From NCBI RefSeq assembly GCF_937616625.2, contig NC_065574.1:8186501-8250500 (forward strand): a stretch of DNA of 64,000 nucleotides. Direction: 5' to 3'. Source of the DNA: Mercurialis annua (Eukaryota > Streptophyta > Magnoliopsida > Malpighiales > Euphorbiaceae). A program made the translations under genes and the position numbers. This document shows positions 1-22,384 of this stretch, one piece after another. Every line of letters starts with the position of its first letter. Position 1 is the stretch's first letter. A model generated the notes under the pieces. That model was given only the letters and a program-made list of their open reading frames with translations. It made no database searches and had not been told where the DNA came from.

Positions 1-909
1 ATTAAGATGCTCTCCTCTAGGCTCTATTATCACTAACAAAAATACAAATTACAGGTAGCCCATAACATGGTATAGACAAAATCAGGCCATATTTATGTGT
101 TAAAGAAAACATATTCTCTTTCTCACTCCAAAATCAAATTTACTAACAAATGGGAATATTTTAGTTGCATCTAGTCATAAAATGGGTCCCATAAAAAGGA
201 GTGTGATTTGAAAAACAGCTAATTCAAATATATTCGAATAAAAAGCCAATTCAGTCCTTCAATTTATAACTCTAAGTTAAAATAGTTTATTTTCAACTAT
301 TTTGATCAATTAGATACAATATTTTATATTTTTAGGTCAATTAAAAACAACAATGTCAATTTCTTAGTCAATGGAGGTCAAAATTAAATTATTCCGGTCA
401 TAAAACTTATTCATATTGTATAAATTTTATTCTTAATTGACTTAAAAATAAAAAATATTATAGCTAAAAATGAGTTATTTGACCATAAATCTTAAGTTCA
501 GGAACCGAATTAACTCTTTATTCAAATACACTCTCTCCTCTCTCAATAAAAAAATAAAAATAAAAATAAAAATCACCTCAATTTGAAATTGAAGTAGATG
601 AAGAAGAACAAGTCTCAACTCACACTCTTTCTTTTTTTTTCACTTTAGAATTCAAGAAATCAAATTTAAGAATCAAAACATAGGCTTAACACAAGCATAG
701 CATTAAAAATGCCAGCTTTTTCACTAAAGGCGTTATTTTTCACTCTCAGTCGACACCATTTACAGAGCTAAAAGAAACTGAAAGAAAACTTCAGAGAGAA
801 AATTTGTAGCTACCCACCTAGAAAGTAAACTGATTTGACAGTGAAATAAAGAAAAAACAACTGGGCTTTTCAGGGTTTTTAAATTTATTCAAGAAAATAG
901 AAATTTGAC
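1..909. other. Upstream region of PTI1-like kinase gene
   Basis: There is no gene in this stretch. It holds a MITE-like element (241-519, listed separately) and the promoter and 5' leader of the kinase that starts at 910. Bases 530-660 are rich in CT and A runs, which is common in plant 5' leaders. No clear TATA box could be assigned. Confidence 0.5.
241..519. repeat. Degenerate MITE-like inverted repeat
   Basis: The two ends are imperfect inverted repeats: AAAAGCCAATTCAGTCCTTC on the left matches the reverse complement of the right end, AAAGAGTTAATTCGGTTCCT. The 9-mers flanking it, ATTCGAATA (232-240) and ATTCAAATA (520-528), differ at one base and look like a decayed 9-bp target duplication, as in Mutator-like MITEs. 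There is no coding capacity. Confidence 0.5.
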
Positions 910-3900
910 ATGGCTTTTGCTTCTATGCTTTGCTGCGGAAAGGGCTCCGATCGGTAAGTTTGTTTGAATTTTGAATGATCATATGGGTTTTGAATTTATG
1001 TGTTTATTTTGCTAGCAATTGAGATTGTTTTCTTGATGTTAGAAATGATTTTGTTTTATGATTTTAAACTGTGGGGCAAGAAAAATAACTAATATTTTAA
1101 TCTTTAGAATTAGTATTTTGTTTCCATAAAGAGGACTTCATCATATAGACTTTGAAATTTGGGGTTTGGTTTAGATTTTGTCAATGATCATATTTGTACT
1201 TGTTTAGAGACTTTTAGTAGAGTGACTGAATTTGAATGGAGTAAATTGTGGAATTATATAGAGATGATAAAGTGAATGGACTTCTCAATATTTGTGTGAA
1301 ATTTTATGTTGTTGGTTGGTGTTTGGTGTATGGATGAACAGGAAAGGACGAAAGAAACAGCCGACTTGGAGGATCTTTTCGTTGAAGGAACTACACGCGG
1401 CTACAAACAATTTTAATTATGATAACAAACTCGGAGAAGGAGGATTTGGCAGCGTTTATTGGGGTCAGCTTTGGGATGGATCACAGGTAACGTCTACGTT
1501 TTCAGCTTCCGCGTCTTTTTAAATCAATATTTTGTTGATCATTTTAGTAATTTACCATTGTATAGTTAATTGATAATACAAATAAATCACATTTGCAAAG
1601 ATGAAAATGCAAGTTTTCTTGTTGATTTTAATTTAAAGAGGGAAAACAAAATTGCAGCCTTTGTAATCCTTTAGAATTCATACTTGAACTCAATGCCTTT
1701 CATCTAGGTCTATTAGGTCCATACGGAAATTTGGAATCTGAATGGATGGCTTCAATTAGAGGTTAAGACTAGAGTTGGTGCAAGCACAAACCACCATGAT
1801 TACAATGAAGCAAATAATTCTCTTTCATGGGAAAAGAAATAAGCCATGAGAGCTTCTAGCGGTACTGCCTGATGACTTCTATCAAGCGTGCACATATGGC
1901 AAGTCATAAAAGATGTTTTTGTTTTCCCTGCCTAATGCATTTATCTGGTGTGTAAATATGGAAACTTGTTCCTGACTTTGGAAAAGCTTCAGAACTTCTA
2001 AATTATTAGTACAATTATACTTAATACGGGGAAAAGGTAATTTGTATCTTCAGGATCCTATGTATATTGCCCAGGGTTAGCTAAGTATATTGCTGCTTAG
2101 CTAATCCTGATAATAATTTCCCCAAGTTTTGTTCTCCTTCCAGTTATTTGCCTAACATCTTTCAAGATCCATGTCAAAATCCTCGGATATACAAGTTGCT
2201 GCTAGAGTCCTGCTAGAATAAAAATGGTGAAAGCTTTGTGACTATTTACGGTTAATGCCAATGTTGGATTACAGTTAAGCAGCTGTCATGCGTCCCTTAA
2301 TTATCCAGTTATTAATCATATAAATGTGACATGCGTTTGGTGCCTAATCAAATAGCTGACTGAAAGTGAACTGATGAAAAGTTGGGTTGGAGAAAATACA
2401 TTGGTGCTTCTATACAATTGTTTAAACGATATCGTCACATAAAAAACAGTTTTTACCGAGTAAAGCAGCGATTTGAAATAGTTATATGAACTTGGTCCAT
2501 GTTTATGTAGAACTGTATTTGGTGTGTGTGTTTTCCATAGGAATGCGCTAGAAAAGCAAAGATGAAGCAATGTCATGAGCTTCATTTGTTTCATCGTTGC
2601 CAAAGGTCTTATAACTTTTATCATTGCTAGCAGTTCTAGAGAGAACAAAGAATCATTATTCTTTGGTAGTGTGTGATTCATAGGCCCTATGCTGGACACT
2701 ATTTGAGCTTGTAAACATAAGCAAATCCTCGAAGCTTGATGCCATCTTATGCTGTAATGCTGAAGATAACGGTCTTCACCAAATTCGTGTTTTTCCTTTT
2801 CATCCTGATATAATTTGCTTAGGTTACTCAAATATGCGCGTTGTTAGAATATTCTGTTTTCTACTCATAATTTATCCATCTTCTCACCTTCCCATAAACT
2901 AAATCTCAAATCTGGAAGACACCTTTTGCAGATTGCAGTTAAAAGGTTGAAGGTCTGGAGCAATAAAGCAGATATGGAATTTGCTGTCGAGGTTGAGATC
3001 CTAGCACGTGTTCGGCACAAAAATTTGCTGTCTCTGCGTGGATATTGTGCTGAAGGACAAGAGCGTCTCATTGTGTATGACTACATGCCAAATCTGAGCT
3101 TGCTGTCTCATCTACATGGACAACACGCTGCAGAATGTCTTCTTGACTGGAAAAGGCGTATGAATATTGCAATAGGTTCTGCAGAGGGAATTGCGTAAGT
3201 ATCAAAGCCTGTCTCCCTTTCTATGTTGTCCTTCAGCCTCATAATGCTGACATCATAAATTAACAAATGCAGCTACCTGCACCACCATGCAACCCCACAT
3301 ATCATCCATAGAGACGTAAAAGCTAGTAATGTCCTGCTGGATTCAGATTTTCAGGCTCAGGTTGCGGATTTTGGATTTGCAAAGCTAATTCCTGATGGTG
3401 CAACACATGTAACCACAAGAGTTAAAGGTACGCTTGGCTACCTTGCCCCTGAATACGCTATGCTAGGAAAAGCATCGGAAAGCTGTGATGTATACAGCTT
3501 TGGCATTCTCTTGCTCGAACTAGCCAGCGGCAAGAAACCCCTTGAGAAGTTGAATGCAACAGTGAAACGCACAATCACTGATTGGGCTCTACCATTAGCA
3601 TGCGAAAGGAAGTTCAGTGAGCTGGCAGATCCGAAACTAAATGGCAAGTTTGAGGAACAAGAGTTGAAAAGAGTTGTTCTTGTAGCTATCATGTGCGCCC
3701 ACAATCGGCCCGAAAAAAGACCGACGATGCTTGACATAGTAGAACTGCTGAAAGGAGAATCAAAGGACAAGTTTGCTGAACTGGAAAATGACGAATTGTT
3801 CAAAATCCCCCAGCCTGCTGATTATGATAATGTGGTATCCGCTGCTGAAGACAATTCAGACATCATCTCAGAAGACAAGGAACCACCACAAGAGTTGAAA

Positions 3901-3912
3901 GAAATCAGTTAA
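910..3912 (+). CDS. PTI1-like receptor-like cytoplasmic kinase (At3g15890-type)
   Basis: This is a predicted soluble protein kinase of the plant RLCK class. Four coding exons join in phase: 910-953, 1342-1486, 2932-3194 and 3273-3912, giving 363 residues. There is no signal peptide or transmembrane segment. A Cys pair at residues 8-9 could be lipidated for membrane attachment (inference). The Gly-rich loop reads [11 protein letters not shown], the ATP lysine is in IAVKRL (about K67), the catalytic loop is HRDVKASN (D165) and the metal-binding DFG is present (D183), so it looks like an active RD kinase. The N-terminal block after the Cys pair closely matches what I recall of Arabidopsis At3g15890, annotated as PTI1-like. 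The C-tail after about residue 320 is acidic. Intron 2 is long (1.4 kb). The start is supported by the in-frame short exon 1 and its good donor. It lies tail to tail with PRP8. Substrates are unknown. Confidence 0.93.
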
Positions 3913-5178
3913 TAGAATACTGAAAATAGCTTTAAAAACTACTTGTTTTATGATTAGTAGAGGTCAAATTTGGTTTGCGAGTACTGGGTTTTTTTTTATG
4001 CAGAGTAGCTCTGGCAATCCATTTATTAGAGTTGTCAGGGTTAATGGTCTGCCTATGATTGTGAAAGCATGTCTACAGGTGCTGCAAGAATGTTGTGAAT
4101 GAATTAGTTTCTGTAGTTTTGGTGTTTCAGTTGTTATCTGTCCATGAAGTATTTCAGCTTTCATGGACACTTGTGTATTGTTATATATTGATCACTGTGT
4201 ATTCTCAATATGATTTTGGTGACAGAAATCTGAAAAGTGATGATATAGTCCAATGGATAGAATTGTAAGGTTTATGTGTTACTCTTTTGGCACATTTCTT
4301 GTGTCTTTTCCTAGAGAAAAGGTTAGTTAACTCTTCATATTTCATCCATTCCATCGGTATGCTTTCGGCTACATATAGTTATGATCCATTTGCTAAAACC
4401 GAGAGGTCTTCTATGGAAACCTCCACGAACGATCGTCCTTTTTTTGATGTTTTTTCACTTATCACAGTTGCACCTCCGAATAGTTTGTGCTAAATCGGGA
4501 CATCTTTGTAGCATCAATAGTATAAGTTTTTATAGAGGATTGGACGAGTGTAATAAGGGAGAGCTGCTAGATCAATTACTAAAACAAAATAAAAGACAAC
4601 TTTTAAAATATGTGGTGCCCACATTTTAAAGGTTACATTATTTTTAAAATTTGATGCTTATGTCATAATCTTATATATAATTAACCTTTTCTAATATTAC
4701 ACAAAAGTAATCTCGTATAAATGTATAATTGATTTGATTTAAAAGATGTTACCCCCGTTTATTCTTTTGAAGTCAAGAAGAAATTCATTAAAAAAAAAAT
4801 CAGAAGCATCTATATAAGGGACACTCATTTAACAAAGCTATGATTTTATCTTCTACCAAGAGTAATTCAAATTTTATGGAACTGACTTGAAACAAAACAT
4901 CAACAAAGTTAATCCTGAAGCTGACTCCAAAAAAGTCGTCTGACAATCAGAATTTAAGTTGCTAGGCTTGAACTTCCATTGCTACAAAACATATATTTAC
5001 AGCTCATCAAGAATACACTACGGCGGCTGATATACAAAAGTAATCTGGATATGTAGTGTACAAGCACTACTACAACACTGTATTTTTCTCCCACGGATAT
5101 GATAGATCAAAACTACCAACTAAAAGTTGCAATCAGTTAGAACTCGAGGCATAAAATTAGAACTTCGATTCACTTCTT
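3913..5178. other. Intergenic region between convergent genes
   Basis: This contains the 3' UTRs of the kinase (+) and of PRP8 (-). Short open frames at 4287-4629 have no recognisable domain. I see no repeat with clear ends and no RNA gene. Confidence 0.5.
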
Positions 5179-16157
<10,979 letters not shown>

Positions 16158-16454
16158 GGTTTAAGAAGTGATTATGAGAACAGAGAGAGCAGCAGATCTG
16201 TGCATATAGCTTCGGATTTAATGTTTGATTTCGCAAAAATGTTTGTTTTGTGGTTTTAGGGTTTTAGAGTTAAAAAGACAGTGTGTCTAGCTCTGCCTAC
16301 TAGCGAGCGCTGTAGAAGAGAACCAGAAAATTCGAAGCGAAGGCGAGTGTGAAAATTATTTATCTTTGATTGGAGATACGTGTGGCGGTGGCAGGCGCGT
16401 GAGCGGGTTTAAGCGAAGGAATCGAACCTTTTTGTGAACCGGGCTAAGATTTTA
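16158..16454 (-). promoter_or_regulatory. PRP8 5' leader and proximal promoter with telo-box
   Basis: On the PRP8 coding strand, AAAACCCTA (16257-16265) is a telo-box, a motif common in promoters of plant translation and RNA-processing genes, about 100 bp upstream of the start codon. The leader and proximal promoter must fit in about 300 bp, because a Mutator-like element begins at 16455. The transcription start is not identified. Confidence 0.55.
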
Positions 16455-17331
16455 GGGCTTTTTACACAAACAACCTATTTTGCCAAATTCTTATCTTTTA
16501 TACGGGTCCAAATTTGTCTTTTCTAAACTACCATGTGCGGCCTATTTTATTACTTTTATACGGACTCTATATATTAAACCCTAATAGCATACAAATCATA
16601 ATTTCATTTATTTTCTCTCTCCTCATCATTCAATTCTCTCTTCCTCTCAGTTCATCTTCCTTTTTTTTTTACCGTTCACCGTCTTCTGCTGAGCCGTCCT
16701 CTGTTCCTCCGCTCCTCCGCCATCGTTCTCATCATCATCTTCGTTGTCATCTTTGTTAACGTCATCATCTCCTCTGCTCATCGTCGTCATCTATTTGATT
16801 TCAGATCTATAATTTATTCATTGTTCTTCTTCTTCTTCTTTTTTATTTTCAGATCTACAATTTTTTATTGTTATTTCACCATTAAACATGTATAAAGATT
16901 ATATTTTAAGAATATAATGCTAATTTCATGTTATGTAATGTAAATTTATGGTTATATGGAATAAATTTTTGTTATTTATGCACTTTTTGTGTTTGGTTGT
17001 ATTTCTGTGTTTTTTTTATTCTGCAATTCGATTTATTGATGATGGTTGATTGCTGAAATATTATAATATTACAGTGTTGTTGATTTTATGTTGATTTTGT
17101 GTTGATAATCAGTTGGTATTTCTTTAATTTTAACATTGAAAAAATTTATTCTAAAAAAAACATTAGCAAATTAGATAATTTTGTGCGTGATATAAACTAA
17201 AAAAACAAAATTTAAATGATATTAGATAAGGATATGTTAGCATTATCATGTTGACATGTTGTTGATTTCTTGTTGATATTTTATAGATTGTCACAATTTT
17301 TCAAAAAATTATGTTTTATTTTATTTCTTAT

Positions 17332-17855
17332 GTTGATTCGTTGTTGATTTATTGTTGACATTATGTTGATATGTATTTCAACTTTTTTTGATTTTCAATT
17401 TTATGTTGACATGTTGTTGATATAGTGTTGATAACATGTTGATTTTTCAATCATTGAAAAAAAAAATATAGTTAGTATTAAATTGATGTATTAATGAACT
17501 ATTGATATGTTTTTAATAATATGTTGATTGTTTTTGACTTAAATCAATCAATATTTTCATTTTACAAACATCTTGACTAAATTAGCATTAATTGTTGATT
17601 CGTTGTTGATTAATTGTTGACATTATGTTGATAAGTATTTCTACTTTTTTTGATTTTTAATTTTATGTTGACATGTTTTTGATATACTGTTGATAACATG
17701 TTGATTTTTCAATCATTAAAAGAAAAGTAAAGTTAGTGTTAAATTGCTGTACTGATGACCTATTGACATGTTTTTGATAATATGTTGATTGTTTTTTGCT
17801 TAAATCAATCGATGTACTCATTTTACAATTAAATTAGCATTAATTGTTGATATCA
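17332..17855. repeat. 262-bp tandem duplication inside the MULE, GTTGAT-rich
   Basis: Two copies of a unit of about 262 bp (near 17332-17593 and 17594-17855) line up along their length, each beginning with a TTGTTGATT / ATTGTTGACATTATGTTGAT pattern and ending in an ATTTTACA-type string. The whole 17040-17880 block is dominated by the words GTTGAT and GTTGACA. The opposite arm (18300-18390) carries the complementary ATCAAC words. Confidence 0.75.
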
Positions 17856-18649
17856 TGTTGACATTATGTTGATAATTTGTTAATATGATAGTAGTAATTC
17901 TACTAAAGAATAATAAAGGTACAAAATGTTTAAAATAAATGAATCAGATAAAGATATTAGCATAGTAAGTAATCAAAACAATATGAAAAAACAACAACAA
18001 TAATTCAAATGAAAAAATAAAATTATTCTTACATATAAAAATAAAAATATATTAAATATACACCAACACAACAGTTCACAAATTAAAGAAATTTATTTCA
18101 AAATATTTTTTTTCCTCAATTCTCTTTGCAGCTGTACATTTTCTTCCAAATCACTTGTATAACTATTTTGCGTTCCACCTCTCATCCCTAACTAAATTTT
18201 GACAAAGACGGTTATGATACAATTTCATTTCATCTAACGAAAGTTTATTTCACAGACAATATTATCTTATTTGTCAATGTTAAAAGAAAAAGAATCAGTA
18301 GATATCAACATAATATCAACATAAAGTCAACATAAAATCAACAACACTGTAACATTACAATAATTCAACAATCAATCATCATCAACAAATCATCCTGCAG
18401 AATAAAAAAAACGCAGAAATACAACAAAACACAAAAAAATGCAGAAATAACAGAATTTTATTATATAAAATCACAAAATTATTCTATATAACATGAAATA
18501 AGTATTAGATTCTTTAAAGATACTCTTTATACATGTTTAATGGTGAATCAACAGTAAAAGATAAACATATTTCAGATCTGAAAATAAAAAAAAAATAAAA
18601 AAATTCAGATTTAAAATTAAAAAGATAAAAGAAAGATGACGCGGCGAGA

Positions 18650-18790
18650 CAAAAGCGGAACGATGGAGGCGAAACGGCGGAGGCGGAACGGCGAAGGCAG
18701 AACGGCGAAGGCAGAACGGCGGAACGGAGGAGGCGGAACGGCGAAGGCAGAACGGCGGAACGGAAGAGGCGGAACGGCGGAAGCGAAGGA
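18650..18790. repeat. GC-rich minisatellite, GGCGGAACGGCGAAGGC type
   Basis: A short array of GGCGGAAC / GGCGAAGGCAGAAC units lies in the right arm of the MULE. It is much richer in G and C than its surroundings. It creates spurious open frames of low complexity on the minus strand that are not genes. Confidence 0.7.
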
Positions 18791-19007
18791 GCAGAAATCG
18801 TGAAAATTTTCTTTCACAGCTCAAAAGAAATCGTGGAGAAGAAGAATGATTGAGAGAAATAAGAAAAATCGTATAAAAGAAAGAAATTTGAAGTATAAGT
18901 TATCAAAGTAAGAAAATGAGGTAGGTAAAGTAAAGATTTAACTTGTCCTGTATAAAAGTAAATGGGCTGGCAAAATCAGTATTTTATATAAAAAGCCCAA
19001 GATTTTA

Positions 19008-19834
19008 GGCGGTTCCTAAAGCCCACCAAACACAATCCAGTCTGCACTCGAAAATCACCTGTTAAACTGGTCGTAAACTCGCGCATTCCCACGGAATCAA
19101 GTCGATATTTAAGTTAAATAATAATATAAAAAATGTCAAAAAATTAAACTAATAAAATCTATTACAATATTCCGGCAATAAATTATTTTAATGCATAATA
19201 TAATATAATATATATATAAAAATTTGATTTGAAAAATTAACAAAAATTACATGTTAATAATAACTTTTAGAAATTAATTAAGTGTTTTATTTAAATTTGA
19301 AACTCGTGAAAATACTCATTTAGTGTAAGTATTTTATTCAAATTGAAAAAATAATTACTACTATCTTTTAATAACAACTTTAAAAAATTTAAAAATGAGT
19401 GTTTTATCTAAGTTGGAAATTCATGAAAATGTTCTTTTGATCCTCTCAATTATATAAGTATATAGATTTTTTTTCGGTCGATCAACAAAACAGGAGCAAT
19501 TTTATTACTAGACTATAGACGGCTATCTAAGTAATAGATTATAATAGAAAAACAGAGGGGACAAGTAGTAAAAACTAATTACGGTTTCTACTTTTAATCC
19601 AAATTGCTTCTTTAATCTTTAAGAAGAATTTTTTAATATTCATAGGATTGTTGTCTAATATATAATTTTTCCTAACGCCTCATATGTGATACCTCATAGC
19701 ATAAAAGAATGATTTTCCGTTTTTGATTTGCAATATTTTCTTTTGGTTAATATGCATAATCTATTAATTTTTATACACCATCTCGAATTAGCATTCACCA
19801 TCAACAGACTGACATCCCGAACACCACTATAATG
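19008..19834. other. Gene-free AT-rich stretch
   Basis: No open frame with a domain, no RNA gene and no clear repeat ends. It links the MULE to the LINE remnant. Confidence 0.4.
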
Positions 19835-20225
19835 AGCCTAATATGTTGGGATCGAGTTGTTCCTAATGTGGTTCTAGTCAGCTTGAGCACTACCATCAAT
19901 TAGATCTGAAAAATTCCATCGACTACCAAACCAAAATGAGAAGTCATTTTCATTTTTCAATTTATAAGCAAATAAATGTCCAACCATTCCTCTAACTTTA
20001 AGTAACTTCCACCAACTCCAAAAACAGTCAAAGAAATTGGTTAGACTCCAAAAATTCAACCTTTTAAGATTGTTCTAGATAGCTCAATTAACCCACAGTG
20101 AAGGCTGAAAGGTAACTAAACTCTATCGCTTGCAAATGACAGCAATGTTCTAATTCAAAATGGATTGATCTCTAACCAGCCAGCTCTTTTTACTAGAACA
20201 TACTTGATCCCAACATATTAGGCCC
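19835..20225 (-). mobile_element. Remnant of a LINE (non-LTR) reverse transcriptase C-terminal region
   Basis: Reading the minus strand, a broken frame near 20220-20120 gives a W-D-Q-V-C-S-S-K-K pattern. Frame 19874-20059 gives SWWKLLKVRG followed by FSFWFGSRW. Together these resemble the zf-RVT region at the C-terminus of plant LINE reverse transcriptases (typically W..VC.PK..GGL, then SW.W..LLK.R, then G...FW.D.W). Stops and frame shifts show it is dead. A 22-bp segment GCCTAATATGTTGGGATC (19835-19856) recurs inverted at 20202-20223, so two fragments may be joined head to head. Confidence 0.5.
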
Positions 20226-20569
20226 CTTGTTTTTTTAACTTCATTATCGACCCAAAGCAAAATAATTTCCTATACACATTCTCCGCACCTTTGATTATAG
20301 CCTTAAGGAGAATAAAGATGGTACGCCAGTAAATATGCGTGCTCATCGAGATCGAATGGATGAGCCTTAATCATCCAACATAAGACAAACACTTGGAAGA
20401 CCAATAAGACACTATGACTGTAATTTTTTTGATGAGCTTTATTGCAGTGACTCTTTAACATATTAGAGGAGATGAGAGGAATACCTAGTAATTAATGGGA
20501 GCTCTCCTTCTTGAAACCCCATGATCTCAATAATACCATCTCTAATGGTATGAGGAATACCACTAAAAA

Positions 20570-20908
20570 GGCTGAATATATAGTTTGACCCCCGAACTTG
20601 TACCCTTTTACCCATCTAACATTTAAACTTAACATCTCACCTATCGAATCCCTGAACTTGTTAAATAACCCGATTTGACCCCTAAACTTGATAAATACGT
20701 AAACATTGAACCCCTCCGTACACAATTTCTTCTAGAATGTTTCAAGTGACAGGTGGACATTAAGGGGTTCAATATTTATATATTTATTAAATTCAGGGGT
20801 CAAATCGGATTATTTAACAAGTTCAGAGGTTTGATAGGTAAGACGTTAAATTTAGGAGTTAAATGGGTAAAAGGGTACAAGTTCAGGGGTCAAACTATGT
20901 ATTAAGCC
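20570..20908. mobile_element. MITE with 10-bp target duplication (Mutator-like)
   Basis: This 339-bp inverted-repeat element has termini GGCTGAATATATAGTTTGAC on the left and GGCTTAATACATAGTTTGAC (reverse complement) on the right. It is flanked by perfect CCACTAAAAA repeats (20560-20569 and 20909-20918). The arms pair along most of the length (blocks such as AACTTGTACCCTTTTACCCA), so a transcript would fold into one long hairpin. There is no coding capacity. Confidence 0.85.
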
Positions 20909-20918
20909 CCACTAAAAA

Positions 20919-22010
20919 TGTAACATCATGCACAGTCGTGATATAAGTTTCTGATGCGTGGTCCATCAAAATCATGACGTGACACTTGTCATATTTGTGG
21001 TAGTTTACTTTTGGACTTGTTATCAATACTTAAATTGGAGTAATGAGAATATAAATTTAGAAACTACACTAGAATTCAAAGTTTATATAATAATTGAGAT
21101 ATTGTGGTTACTAGTAATTACGATTCTTTAAATAGATTGGCTGTTAATCGGAATTGATATCCGTATAATTCTTGTATATAAGTAGAAGTGATTTGAGGAA
21201 TTTATAAAATATAGTTTAATAAGTATTTAAATTAGGGTTTAATCGATAAGATTTTGATTCGATTTCGGATATTATTCGGAATAGCATTCGGGTGTTTTTC
21301 GAAAATGGCACGGTTTAGTAAAACATTGAAATTTCATAATTAAACCGTTGGACTGGGCTAAAAGGGCTTCTTAAGTGGTTTAACTAAACTTTGACCATTT
21401 GAGTCTTAAAAAGGAGTCTCAGAAGGTTGTCTCATATAGGCGATAATCCTTTCCCCTTACAGGCCCATAAATAAGCCCATTTATCAAACAAAATTTAATT
21501 TTCTTCTCTTATTCCGTTTTCTTTTTATATATTTCAGCTCATTCCTCGCTCTAAATACCATACCTTTGATCTTTCATGGTATTTTTAGATTTTGTGATCA
21601 AACGTCTTCATTTACATTAAAGAATAAAAAATAAAATTAAAACTACATGCATTGAGTTTGTTCCAAATTCCAGAGGTGGCTTTCAAGACTTATTGGTGAT
21701 TTTTCTTATCTTCTTTCTCAAACTTTTTATTTATGTAATGATCATCTTCAAGGTTAGTGTAATACCTGCACCGTCATAATGTATGTTTCCGATGTGTGAC
21801 GTGTGAGTCGTCAAAATGTCAATGCGACACATATCATATTTGAAACAATGTTAGTTGAAATTAAAAATGATTAATGATTAAAAAAAACAAATTAAGAATT
21901 TGTATCGAAATTGAAAGATTTTACGATAATTGAGGTATTAAGATGGAATGTGCTTACATTTCGTATAACGATCAGGACATTGCTCAAGATTCAATTTCGT
22001 ATATATTTTT
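20919..22010 (+). repeat. Two diverged copies of an LTR-like repeat
   Basis: A block starting TGTAACATCATGCACAGTCG at 20919 and one starting TGTAATACCTGCACCGTCAT near 21758 are clearly related for about 90 bp (shared pieces: GTTTC.GATG.GTG, CATCAAAATCATGACG against CGTCAAAATGTCAATGCG, and GACAC-TCATATTTG) and more weakly for about 150 bp beyond. The TGTAAT start and spacing suggest old LTR fragments in the same orientation. No internal coding domain was found. Confidence 0.4.
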
Positions 22011-22384
22011 AGGTTAAATGGATAATATATGAAGTATATATGATATGGTATGGTAAGTGTAACAATTGAAATTATAATTGAATTTAAAATTAAATATTTA
22101 TATTTATATTTTTTTTATTTTATGAAGAATATGATGTTTATGTATAATTTAAAATATTATAGAATAGTTAGAACTTATGATATATATGAATGGTTTTTTT
22201 TGAATAGTAACCAAATGAAAAAAATTCAATTTGATATTTTAGGGTGCTATTGAAACCGAAAAATACGAAATAAGGTGCTATTAAAAAAATTATAAGGTCA
22301 AAATGTTATTAAAAAAAATCAGCTTTTTTTACCAAATGTTTATAATAGAGTAATGCGAATTGACATCTCTGTGGGTGATAAATA
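22011..22384. other. Gene-free AT-rich stretch
   Basis: AT-rich sequence with no recognisable gene; the open frame at 22050-22253 is low complexity. It ends at the TIR element that begins at 22385. Confidence 0.35.

Larger units (their letters stand above)
16455..18998. mobile_element. Non-autonomous Mutator-like element (MULE), 2.54 kb
   Basis: The element is flanked by perfect 9-bp direct repeats AAGATTTTA (16446-16454 and 18999-19007), the Mutator superfamily signature. Its ends start GGGCTTTTTA on both strands, and similarity between the arms continues for roughly 650 bp: CT-rich leader, CCG-rich tract, AGATCTGA-like block and GTTGAT-rich block in the left arm (16455 to about 17110) mirror the right arm (about 18300-18998). 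No transposase reading frame is present, so it must have moved with help from an autonomous MULE. It sits immediately upstream of PRP8 and could affect PRP8 expression (inference). Confidence 0.88.

Noticed and set aside
2316..2831. Minus-strand frame of 171 residues in kinase intron 2
   Set aside because: It lies in an intron antisense to a well-defined gene and resembles no family.
4287..4629. Small gene downstream of the PTI1-like kinase
   Set aside because: Two overlapping short frames with no domain, no splice support and AT-rich composition like a 3' region.
18537..18824. Minus-strand Arg/Ser/Pro-rich frame near the right end of the short MULE
   Set aside because: It is the translation of the GGCGGAAC minisatellite and has no matching gene structure.
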